64,000 nucleotides of DNA, from assembly GCA_028280505.1 (NCBI GenBank), contig JANQLO010000049.1, positions 1 through 64,000 of the forward strand, given 5' to 3'. The notes beneath the pieces were generated by a model. It saw only the letters and a list, made by a program, of their open reading frames with translations. It had not been told where the DNA came from and ran no database searches. This stretch comes from Chromatiales bacterium (lineage in GTDB: Bacteria; Pseudomonadota; Gammaproteobacteria; Chromatiales; Chromatiaceae). Of this stretch, positions 27,834 to 35,891 are shown piece after piece. Within the stretch, counting starts at the first letter, position 1; every line of letters starts with the position of its first letter. A program made the translations under genes and the position numbers.

Positions 27834-28580
27834 ATGAAATCGATAAAAGTTGGAATCGCTGGATTAGTACTTCTGTCAACGACCGCTGCAAACGCCGGGC
27901 TCATTGGCCCGACACCTTACTTACAAGCCACCGACAGTCCCTTTTCGGGCATTGCCGGATTTTCGTACTTTCACCTCGAAGACTTCGAGGACGGATTCAA
28001 CACACCGGGTGTCTCGGGATCCGGTGCTAGTCTGTGTGTAACCGCCCTCGATTGCTTTGTCAGCGGTGGAATCAGCGACTCCGTCGATGCGGATAACGGG
28101 GTCGTCGATGGAAGCGGCCTTTTCGCCAAAAGTCATTGGGCGAGCGGTGCCATCGAGTACACATTCAACGCTGCCGTGTTGGGAGCTTTACCCACTCACG
28201 TCGGTGTCGTCTGGACAGATGGCAGTAACACGGTTCGTTTCGAAGCGTGGGATCAGTCCAACAACTCCCTGGGCTTCCTGACCGGCAATCATGTCGGTGT
28301 CGGAAACGGTGCTGGATTCTTTGGCGGTACCGACGAGGATCGTTTTTACGGCGTGGATACATCCGGTTTTGTGGGCGTGACCGGCATTTCCCGGATTCGC
28401 ATTGAAAACTTTGCGCCTATCGAAACGGACCACCTCCAGTACGGATGCCTTGGCGCAACCTGTCCTGGTGGGCCTGGACCCGGGCAGGTATCGTTGCCCG
28501 CCACGCTGGCGCTCTTGAGCATAGGTTTAGCCGGTATCGGCTACCGAACGCGCAGACAGATCAAGGTGGCATTGGCATAA
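27834..28580 (+). CDS. Exported protein with PEP-CTERM-like sorting tail
   Basis: This protein of about 248 residues has a signal peptide (AGLVLLSTTAANA) and a low-complexity Gly/Ser/Asp-rich beta domain. The C-terminal tripartite tail reads VSLPATLALLSIGLAGIG followed by YRTRRQ: short motif, hydrophobic helix, basic end. This is the PEP-CTERM/exosortase layout, with SLPAT in place of the usual PEPST. Exosortase systems go with exopolysaccharide and floc formation. No exosortase is in the window. GGAGG eight bases before 27834 fixes the start (a GTG three bases earlier is possible). An intrinsic terminator follows. Confidence 0.8.
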   Translation: MKSIKVGIAGLVLLSTTAANAGLIGPTPYLQATDSPFSGIAGFSYFHLEDFEDGFNTPGVSGSGASLCVTALDCFVSGGISDSVDADNGVVDGSGLFAKSHWASGAIEYTFNAAVLGALPTHVGVVWTDGSNTVRFEAWDQSNNSLGFLTGNHVGVGNGAGFFGGTDEDRFYGVDTSGFVGVTGISRIRIENFAPIETDHLQYGCLGATCPGGPGPGQVSLPATLALLSIGLAGIGYRTRRQIKVALA

Positions 28581-28605
28581 GACGCCTAGGGGTAATGGCA
28601 ACGCG

Positions 28606-28627
28606 ACCCCGCTTCGGCGGGGTTTCT
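28606..28627 (+). terminator. Intrinsic terminator after the PEP-CTERM-like gene
   Basis: ACCCCGC-TTCG-GCGGGGT forms a 7-bp stem with a stable UUCG tetraloop, followed by TTCTT. It ends the upstream gene 26 bp after its stop. Confidence 0.85.
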
Positions 28628-28767
28628 TATGTCCGCCTTCCGTTGGACGTGAAAACAGCGCCAAGTGGTTCGGCAAGTCCGGTTCCGCGAAGTCCCGAAA
28701 CGACTACGATGTCAGAGGTTACTTCGGTTTTAAGTGGCCCGGCGCAACGCGCCGAGCCGGTCGCCGA

Positions 28768-29130
28768 TCACTTCACGGAGATGTCGTACCAGGGGGTCGG
28801 GTTGATCGGGCAGCGATAGCGAAAACCGTTGCTGCTGATTTTCACACGCGTGGTTCTGGTTTGCCCGGGTTCGATCGGGAATACGTCGAGCTGCTCATGC
28901 GTGACACCGTCTTGCAATAAGAAACCAACCAGCTTGTCGGCTTTGTTGGTCACGACAAATTCGTACGTGCCGGCCTTCAGGTCGGCCAATGTGTCGCGTG
29001 CGGCGAAGTAGCCGTTGTACTCGTCGAGGACGATTGTGGTCACGCCGTTTTCCGTCGGCGGCGTACCGGCGTTTGCGGCGAGTCCGATGGTTGCGAGTGC
29101 GACGAAGAAAAGTGCTTGAAGTGCTTTCAT
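28768..29130 (-). CDS. Periplasmic cupredoxin-like protein lacking classic copper ligands
   Basis: This 120-residue protein has a signal peptide (LFFVALATIGLAANAG) and a single beta-sandwich resembling the cupredoxin-like domain of EfeO: LKAGTYEFVVTNKADKLVGF, VFPIEPGQTRTTRVKI and YRCPINPTPWYDISVK. Blue-copper sites need two His, one Cys and usually a Met; only the Cys in YRCP is obvious, so copper binding is doubtful. GAGGAA precedes 29130. It is divergent from the AraC gene next door, which may regulate it. Confidence 0.72.
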   Translation of the reverse strand: MKALQALFFVALATIGLAANAGTPPTENGVTTIVLDEYNGYFAARDTLADLKAGTYEFVVTNKADKLVGFLLQDGVTHEQLDVFPIEPGQTRTTRVKISSNGFRYRCPINPTPWYDISVK

Positions 29131-29260
29131 GTTGAATTTCCTCAGGTTGATGAAAAGATTCTTGGGAGTCCGTCCGTCTTCCCTGAGGCAAAGTCTGGGC
29201 AAGTCGTGTTGTTCAATCTATGATAAATAGAACTGTATTTATGCTAATTAGTACATCATT

Positions 29261-30121
29261 ATGGATGCATTGACATTGCTGTTGCGCAACGTCGAAGTGC
29301 GGGGCCACATATTTTTCAGCGGTGATTATTGTGGGGACTACGCGATCGATACGTCGGGTAACGGGCATGCTCACTTCCACGTGGTTGCCAAAGGCGAGTG
29401 CTGGCTCCGGCTTGGCGACGATGTGCAGCCCCGTCCGCTGCGTGCCGGCGATCTTGTGGTCTTTCCGCGTGATGCCGGGCACCAACTGATTCCGCACCCG
29501 CCGAATCGCCTTCCGCAGATTGGAGATGGTTTCGTCAGCCTGATCTGCGGTCACTACGAGTTCTGCTCGAAACGTATGAATCCGGTGTTCGATGCCTTGC
29601 CGGACTTTGTCGTATTGCATGCCGAAGATCGTCCGGAGGACGGCTGGCTGGATACGCTGCTGCGTTTCATGCGGTACGAGGCGCAAACCGATTCGCCCGG
29701 TGCCGGCATGGTGATCGATCAACTTGCCGATGTACTGCTGGTTTACATACTGCGCGCGTTGATTGCCGATAAGCGGTTGAACATTGGTCTACTGCGTGCA
29801 TTTTCGGATCCGGCGATTACGCGTGCCTTGTCGGCGATGTTGGAACATCCCGAGAAGCCGTGGTCGGTATCGAGTTTGGCCGGTGTGGCGGCGATATCGC
29901 GTACGGCGTTTTCGCAGCGCTTTCATGAATTGCTCGGCATGACGCCTGCTGCGTATTTGGCAAACTACCGTATGGATGTCGCCAGTGGTTGGTTACGACA
30001 GGGCGAGTTGAGCATGGATCAGGTTGCCGAGCAGGTCGGTTACGCCAGTACGGCTGCGTTTGCCAAGGCATTCAAAAAGCTAACCGGACAAAGCCCTGGC
30101 AAGCTACGGCGAGGGCGGTAG
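29261..30121 (+). CDS. AraC family regulator with N-terminal cupin
   Basis: This 286-residue protein has an N-terminal cupin sensor (about residues 5-120; HAHFHVVAKGECWLRLGDD, LRAGDLVVFPRDAGHQLIP) and a C-terminal AraC DNA-binding domain. The latter has two helix-turn-helix units (SVSSLAGVAAISRTAFSQRF and MDQVAEQVGYASTAAFAKAF). The cupin type is that of AraC regulators controlling small oxidoreductase or redox genes. It is divergent from the cupredoxin-like gene with a 130-bp shared promoter region, which suggests local control. The effector is unknown. Confidence 0.9.
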   Translation: MDALTLLLRNVEVRGHIFFSGDYCGDYAIDTSGNGHAHFHVVAKGECWLRLGDDVQPRPLRAGDLVVFPRDAGHQLIPHPPNRLPQIGDGFVSLICGHYEFCSKRMNPVFDALPDFVVLHAEDRPEDGWLDTLLRFMRYEAQTDSPGAGMVIDQLADVLLVYILRALIADKRLNIGLLRAFSDPAITRALSAMLEHPEKPWSVSSLAGVAAISRTAFSQRFHELLGMTPAAYLANYRMDVASGWLRQGELSMDQVAEQVGYASTAAFAKAFKKLTGQSPGKLRRGR

Positions 30122-30301
30122 CAATTGTTTGGATCGCGGATTGCCTGGGTTGGTTTGCCGTACTGAAGGTTGGTCCGAGGGTACATTGTTGGTCGATCCG
30201 GCCCGATCGAAAAGCGAGGGTGTCGGATGAAACGCTGAAGGCACGCGCCGATGAAAAAAGCCGCTGCGGACCGGGTTGCCGGCACGTGTGTGTCGTCACG
30301 T

Positions 30302-30679
30302 TTACCCGCCGAGGCTCCTGATGTTTGGCAGCTCGTCTTTGTTGATGTCTTGGATGTACATTGCCTTTGCTTCAGATCCGGCAGTTGAGTATATGACAAC
30401 GTGTCTTTCCGTAACTTGAATGCCATGGGTTCCGGATTTTATGTACACGCCGCCGGGGTAACGACCAGAAGTGGCATACCATTCCGATCTGTTGTCACGT
30501 AACCATTCGTTGAGCTCCACGTATGCCGTATCTTGTCGGGTAAGACGTATTGGCTTGTTGCTGTCGCCGCTCAGGAACACGTTCACTTCGGCTTCTAATG
30601 GGACATCCAGTGTCTGACTGCAACCCGCTAGCCCCACGGCCAACAATAGAACGATGATGCGGACCATTTTTTTACTCAT
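30302..30679 (-). CDS. Small lipoprotein of unknown function
   Basis: This protein of about 125 residues has a lipoprotein signal (MVRIIVLLLAVGLAGC) and a short beta-rich mature part (VPLEAEVNVFLSGDSNKPIRL, GGVYIKSGTHGIQVTERHVV). I do not recognise the family. I chose the ATG at 30679; a TTG three codons earlier is possible. It stands alone between regulators with no informative neighbour. Confidence 0.65.
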   Translation of the reverse strand: MSKKMVRIIVLLLAVGLAGCSQTLDVPLEAEVNVFLSGDSNKPIRLTRQDTAYVELNEWLRDNRSEWYATSGRYPGGVYIKSGTHGIQVTERHVVIYSTAGSEAKAMYIQDINKDELPNIRSLGG

Positions 30680-30749
30680 GACACCCAAGTTGCGGGGGCG
30701 GAGCGAAGCCGAGCGCTCAGCCGGCCCGAAAGGCGAATCGATGTGAGCC

Positions 30750-31118
30750 TTACGTATTCTCGCTCATCAGTGTAAGGATGTTGCCACTGGTGTCCTTAAA
30801 GTGGGCGAGTACGCCACCCCATGCCTGTTTTTCGGGCTGACCCGTGAATTTCACGCCCTTCTCAATCAGTCTTCCGTATGTTTCTTCAACATCGTCGACC
30901 TGGAGAGATACACCCAGAAACCTACCGACAAGCGCTTTGTCTTCGGGGCTTGCGCTGTCATCCACTCTTTCGATACCAAGCTTTGCGCCACCGGCATCGA
31001 ACTCCGCCCAACCGAAGGCTTCGTTCTTGAATTCCAAAGGTAAGTTCAGTGTATGTTCATAGAACTCACAAGCTGACGACCAATCGTTCACCAGCACTCT
31101 AATCGCATAAATCTTCAT
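30750..31118 (-). CDS. VOC superfamily (glyoxalase-fold) protein
   Basis: This 122-residue protein has two beta-alpha-beta-beta-beta modules of the vicinal oxygen chelate fold: RVLVNDWSSACEFYEHTLNL and VSLQVDDVEETYGRLIEKGV, ending FKDTSGNILTLMSE with the usual Glu metal ligand. The first-module His/Gln ligand is not evident. Such proteins include glyoxalases, dioxygenases and antibiotic-sequestering proteins. The reaction cannot be assigned. Confidence 0.85.
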   Translation of the reverse strand: MKIYAIRVLVNDWSSACEFYEHTLNLPLEFKNEAFGWAEFDAGGAKLGIERVDDSASPEDKALVGRFLGVSLQVDDVEETYGRLIEKGVKFTGQPEKQAWGGVLAHFKDTSGNILTLMSENT

Positions 31119-31251
31119 ATATGTTCCGCAGCAGTTCTGCGCACGACACTGAGGCTTCGCGGACGTTTGCGAGGCATATGTCATGCTCCGATGGTTGAGC
31201 CAGTCCCCTTATCGTACGCCAGTGGCTTGCCGTTCGCCCAACAGTGGGTGC

Positions 31252-31759
31252 TTAAGCGATCGGTAGCGGTTCGATTCCTTCGGGGTCGAATGTTTCGGCC
31301 TTGATCTGGTATTCCATGCCGGTGCCCAAAGGATACCGAACCTCACGCCGAAATTGCATGCCGAGTCGTTCCATAACGGCAAACGATGCTTTATTGGGGG
31401 TATCAGCACCTGCCCAAATTGTCGATATCAATCCCGCACCGAAGGCTCGCTTCATGACGGTGTGCGCCATACGGGTTGCCAATCCAAGGCCCCATAGCGT
31501 CGGATGCAGTGTTGTCGTCACCGGTGAGTCTGACCAGGCCACACACATGCGCATCGGCCTCGTCAACAAGTACCCATAGCCCTCCGCCGTATTCAGCAGG
31601 ATCGGTCATCGCCGAATTGACCCAAGCGGATGCAATTCCTGGCGGCGGTTCCTTGTCGTCAGCCAAATACTCAAAGACCTCGGGCACGCAAAAAAGCTGA
31701 TGAATCTTGCCTTCGTCTTGTGGCGTGGCGTTTCGCAAACGCATGCCGGTGTCGATCAT
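31252..31759 (-). pseudogene. GNAT acetyltransferase, frameshifted
   Basis: The N-terminal half (IDTGMRLRNATPQDEGKIHQ, then EADAHVCGLVRLTGDDNT) and the C-terminal half (LHPTLWGLGLATRMAHTVMK, then ADTPNKASFAVMERLGMQF) of one RimJ-like N-acetyltransferase lie in different frames and meet near 31520. The acetyl-CoA loop GxGxA is present in the second half as GLGLAT. A few residues normally joining the halves appear to be missing, so a small deletion is more likely than a one-base error. As written, no full enzyme is made. Confidence 0.75.
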
Positions 31760-31984
31760 GGGTTTACCTTGATGTGCACGTCAGACAGCGATGGGTTGAG
31801 AGCGGTCGATGCCGTATCAGGCAGCCGTGGCATCCGTATGTCGAAGGCCTGGTTGCTGCCCCTGGCCTGGAGCCAGTGATCGCCTGAACTTTTTTGGCGG
31901 AGTTGCCCGAACGCGGTCAGCCCGGCGTGTGTGTAAGGCCGGAGCTCTCGTATCTTGACCACCCAACACAGTTGCGTGTCAGGA

Positions 31985-32410
31985 CTATGCACCAAGAAAC
32001 TCTCCTAACATCACGCGCAAAAGACCCGCGTTCGGCGCTCGGTAATCCACCGCATAGACTAAACGACCCGAAGTGTCATAGATTTTTACGACCTCGAATA
32101 TTGAGTGGTCCTTTACTTTGCCGAGATTCTCCCAGCCGTAAAACTTACGTGAACGCGGGCCTTCTATACTCAAACCATTATTTGATACAACCACGCGATG
32201 TGAGAGATAGCGGGCCAGAGGAAATACCGAGTACACCATATACAAACAGAAAACCCCCGAAAGGGCCAGCATGAGGCCTTCTTGAAGAGACTGTTCAAAG
32301 GCGCTAACGGATAGCCAGATAACGTAAACTCCGACAACTGCGAACGCGATGATTCCAAGTGGAATGGCCACTTTCATCCATTGCTTAAACTCGACCACTT
32401 GCGAATTCAT
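31985..32410 (-). CDS. Small two-helix membrane protein, PH-domain-like tail
   Basis: This 141-residue protein has two adjacent transmembrane segments (IPLGIIAFAVVGVYVIWLSV and LMLALSGVFCLYMVYSVF) and a cytosolic tail of short strands (VVVSNNGLSIEGPRSRKFYG, WENLGKVKD), which resembles a bacterial PH domain. No family is assigned with confidence and no neighbour indicates a role. It lies near the right end of the putative island. Confidence 0.62.
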   Translation of the reverse strand: MNSQVVEFKQWMKVAIPLGIIAFAVVGVYVIWLSVSAFEQSLQEGLMLALSGVFCLYMVYSVFPLARYLSHRVVVSNNGLSIEGPRSRKFYGWENLGKVKDHSIFEVVKIYDTSGRLVYAVDYRAPNAGLLRVMLGEFLGA

Positions 32411-32768
32411 TTCCAGCCCCGGCGATCGGTATCAACGGTCACAAAAACGCCCGACGATTTTTTGATCCGTTTGAATGCTCTTGTTGTGGTTGCTTGCCTG
32501 CGCATATCCCGACACAGTTAAAGAATGGCTGCAAGGTCCTCCACTCCGGTCAGCGATACGCCTGCTTTCGACAGGCTTTCTTTGCCTATTAGGACATTTG
32601 TTTGTGAGAAGTCGATTACGACAACGAAAGCTTCGGTAGTTGTGGGATCTTTGTTTATCGCAACTTTATTCGCGGATTCGAACCGCTGACACCAAGAATC
32701 GTTCGACAAGCGCCGCAGGCGCGCAGATCGGCTGAAAGCCGATAGTCCTTCCGGGCGCGCCATTCAAG
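32411..32768. other. Right boundary region of the putative island
   Basis: No gene is well supported. The 81-codon minus-strand frame at 32518-32763 begins inside the tRNA-Arg remnant and is doubtful. A T-arm-like sequence on the minus strand (GCGG-TTCGAAT-CCGC, 32672-32686) looks like the scar of another tRNA or att core. The 18-bp tRNA-Arg repeat ends at 32763, five bases before the stop of the ybtQ-like reading frame. Confidence 0.45.
32746..32763 (+). repeat. Right copy of 18-bp att-like direct repeat
   Basis: This is an exact copy of the tRNA-Arg(ACG) 3' end at 22510-22527, same strand, without the rest of the tRNA. Together the pair encloses 10.2 kb of accessory genes. Confidence 0.6.
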
Positions 32769-34503
32769 TCACAGAGGTTCGGTAACCGTCGAGCGATTTG
32801 TGTTTTCAAAACCCATCAGGACTGGATGGGTGCCGCTGCATCGGAACGCGGCACGATCCGCCCTATGATCGCGGTCTGAGGATAACGACGTGCTTTGAGC
32901 GCGGTGGCACGGATCACGGTTGGGTGCATGCCGTCTCGGCACAGCCCGCGCCATGGCGGCTACCCACAGTGCCCGATAGCGTCCCGCGCGTGCTAACAGA
33001 TCGTCGTGCTGTCCTTGTTCGACCAGACAACCGTCGTCGAACACCAGAATACGATCGGCGCCCACGATGGTCGATAAACGGTGGGCGATGACGATGACGG
33101 TCTTGTTCCGTACCAGGGTATCGATAGCCCGCTGCACCGCCACCTCGTTCTCGCTGTCCAGGGCGGCGGTGGGTTCGTCGAGAATGACAATGGGGGCGTC
33201 CTTGAGCAGGGCGCGGGCGATGGAAATCCGTTGACGTTCGCTGCCGGAGAGGTTTGCGCCGATGTCGCCCAGGCGGGTGTGCCAGCCCTGCGGCAGACGT
33301 TGGATGAACTCCAGGCAATGGGCGGTGCGGGCCACCGCTTCCACCTCGGCGTCACTGGCATCGCGACGGGCCATGCGGATATTGGCCAACACCGTGTCGT
33401 CGAACAGGTACACATCCTGGAAGACCACCGAGATCATGGCGTTGAGTTCGTCGGCCTGGGCGTATTGAAAGGTAACGTTGTCGAAGCGCACGTCGTAACG
33501 ATTCGGTCGAGGGGCGGACTCGAGCACCGGCAGGGGCGTAATGGCCAGTAAATCCTCGATGCGCTCGAGCGCCGTCTCGATCAGTTCCAGGATGGCGGTA
33601 TACATGACGAATGTGGAAAGCGGTTCGGAGAAACGTGCGACAATGATGAATACCGCTGCCAGCGTCGCCACATCGAGGGTACCTTCGACCACCCAGACCA
33701 CGCCGGCGGCGAGGATCAACAGCAGTCCGGTCTCCACCACGCTCGTGACCACGCCGTTGGGTTTGGCGCTATTGCGATGAGCGGTGGTTCGGATTCGCTC
33801 CAGTGTTTCGAAGCCGGCATGCAGACGCCTTGCCTTTTCACCCGCTGCTCGGGCGGTACGCAACGCGGTCAATCCCTGGGTGTATTCGAGAATATCCGCG
33901 TTGGTGCGTGCGTGGGCCTCGGCCGAAGGCGGGTCGCCGCCAGCGGTAGAGAGGAATGATGGCGGGAAAAATCAGCAACAGCGCCAGGCCGAGGCGCCAG
34001 TCCACTACCAACAGCGCCAGGGCGGTCACCAGAGGCGTGATTACCGCCACCAGGATGAGGTCGACGACGGTCAGGGTGTAGTTGAAGTTTTCGTCGGCAT
34101 TGCCGAGCAGGAGTTCGGTCATCTCCCCCGTGCGTTTGTCCCGCAGCCGTTCCAGCGGCATGCGGCGCAATTGCTCGCCCAGCCGCGTGCGCAGTGCGTG
34201 GGTGGCCGCTGCAAGTCCGCCGTTGAATTCGAAGCTTTGTGCCCGCCAGCGCAGCAGCGTGGCCAGCGTCATCAGTACGGTCATGACCACCAGCCAAAAC
34301 AATGTGGCGCCGGTGCTCGGCTGGTTGAGGATGGCGGCAAACAGCGGCGCGATGCAGGCGAGTGCCAGGCCTTGGGCGACTGCCGCCAGTAGCAATCCGA
34401 TCAGACTGATACGCAACGCGGGCGCCTGCTCACCGGCGGCGCGCATCGGTTGGCGATAAGTTTCGCGCCAGGGGGTGATGCGGGGCGGAGATTCAATCTG
34501 CAT
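32769..34503 (-). pseudogene. YbtQ-like siderophore ABC importer subunit, frameshifted and lacking Walker A
   Basis: Fused membrane and ATPase domains resembling Yersinia YbtQ. The start MQIESPPRITPWRETYRQPM at 34503 follows AAGGA. The membrane domain runs in frame to WRRPAF near 33930, then shifts frame and continues as AEAHARTNADILEYTQGL. In the ATPase, FQYAQADE joins directly to LNAMISVVFQDVYLFDD at about 33450, so about 50 residues including Walker A are missing without a frame change. Q-loop, signature (LSGSE, variant of LSGGE), Walker B VILDEPTA and H-loop remain. The last 55 or so residues look non-native. As written it cannot bind ATP normally. Confidence 0.8.
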
Positions 34504-34514
34504 GTCTCGCGTCC

Positions 34515-35834
34515 TTAAACTCGACCGCCCATGGCCCAATGCTGAGCTTGCTCGTAGCTGCGCCAGAGCCGGGCATAAGTGCCCGCGCGACCGAGCAGTG
34601 TGTCATGGCGGCCGTTTTCCACCAGTCGTCCTCGCTCGAATACCAGGATCTGATCGGCGTCGCGCACGGTGGCGAGACGGTGCGCCACCATGATCACCGT
34701 CTTGCCCCGCATCAGTTCGGACAAGGCAGTGATCAGAGCGGCCTCGTTTTCCGGGTCGGCATGGGCGGTGGCCTCGTCCAGCACCAGGATGGGCCAACCA
34801 GTGCGGTGACGCTGCCCGGCGCTGCCGTGAAACTGATATCGGTCAGCGTATCGCCATCCCCTTCGCGGTAGCGAAAAGCGACGTTCTCGAAACGCACGCC
34901 GGCGTCCATGGGCATGCGTCCGTCATCGGGTTCGGGCAGCACCGGCGTGGATAATACTTCCTGTATGCGGACGATGCTCAGCCGGGTCTTGTCGATCAGG
35001 GTTTTAAGCGCCATCAACGGCATCATTGCTTCGGCCATGCCCATGCCGATCAACAGCACCGCCAGCCAGTGGCTGAACGACAGGTTGTCATGCCAGGTCA
35101 GCCAGGCTCCCAGCCACAACAGCACCGCCAGGGTCGGCACGGGATTGAAAACCGCCATGGAGAAGCGCATTGGGAAACCGGCCTCGCGGTACCAGCGGGT
35201 CAGCACCGCCAGATACTCGCGCAGCGCGCGCTCATAGCGGCCGAAGGTGGCCGCACCGCTATCGAAGGTGCGCACCACCGGCATGGCCTGAACGAACTCG
35301 ACCACCGCCACGCCCACCCGCTCGCGGGCCTGGTGGTAAAGCCGAACCGTCTCCGTGCGGTTGCGCATGGCCAGGATCATGATGCCGTAGCCGAGCGCCG
35401 GCAATGCCGTTGCCGTCAACGCCAGGCGCCAATCCAAAACCAGCAGGACCAGAAAAGTGATCGCCGGCACAGCATAGGCGCGGGCATAGAGCGGCGTGCT
35501 ATCGGCAACGAAAACATGCAGGGCCTTGACGTCGTCATGCATGATCTTGGCCAGTGCCCCTGCACCTTTGACCTGCACATAACCCAGGGGCACCTGCGCC
35601 AAATGTTGGCTGAGACGCGTGCGCAGCAGGGTCTCCAGCCGGAAGGCGGCGTAGTGGGACTGGTTAAAGGTGGCGAGGCGCAGTAGATAGGCGGCCATGC
35701 TGCAGGCCGCCACGCCCAGCATCGCCGGCCAGGGCCAGACGGATCCTGCCGCGCACCGGTGCCATAATGGCCCAGGTGTCCAAACCAGGCGGCGCATCCG
35801 GACAGGCGTTATCGGCCTTGTTGAGGCGGGTCAT
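34515..35834 (-). pseudogene. YbtP-like siderophore ABC importer subunit, frameshifted with ATPase deletion
   Basis: Partner of the ybtQ-like gene, 11 bp upstream of it. The start MTRLNKADNACPD at 35834 follows GGGAG. The frame breaks near 35725 (PVRGRIRLALA, then MLGVAACSMAAYLLR in another frame), with part of the first helices probably absent. The membrane domain is otherwise intact. In the ATPase, TALVGPS is joined near 34790 to the Walker B strand ILVLDEATAHADPENE in another frame. The rest of Walker A, the Q-loop and the signature motif, roughly 100 residues, are missing. In Yersinia, YbtP and YbtQ together import Fe-yersiniabactin across the inner membrane. Confidence 0.8.
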
Positions 35835-35891
35835 GGCTGACTCCCGCCCCAGCGGCATGGGACGGGATCGATTGGCGTCATCACAACCTTC

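Noticed and set aside
22528..32745. Integrase gene expected in a tRNA-bounded island
   Set aside because: No tyrosine recombinase motifs (RxxR, HxxR, Y) were found in this block; the only such gene is the housekeeping xerD at 2380.
32518..32763. 81-codon minus-strand frame starting in the tRNA-Arg remnant
   Set aside because: The first third is the antisense of tRNA-derived sequence and the rest has no recognisable family or ribosome site.
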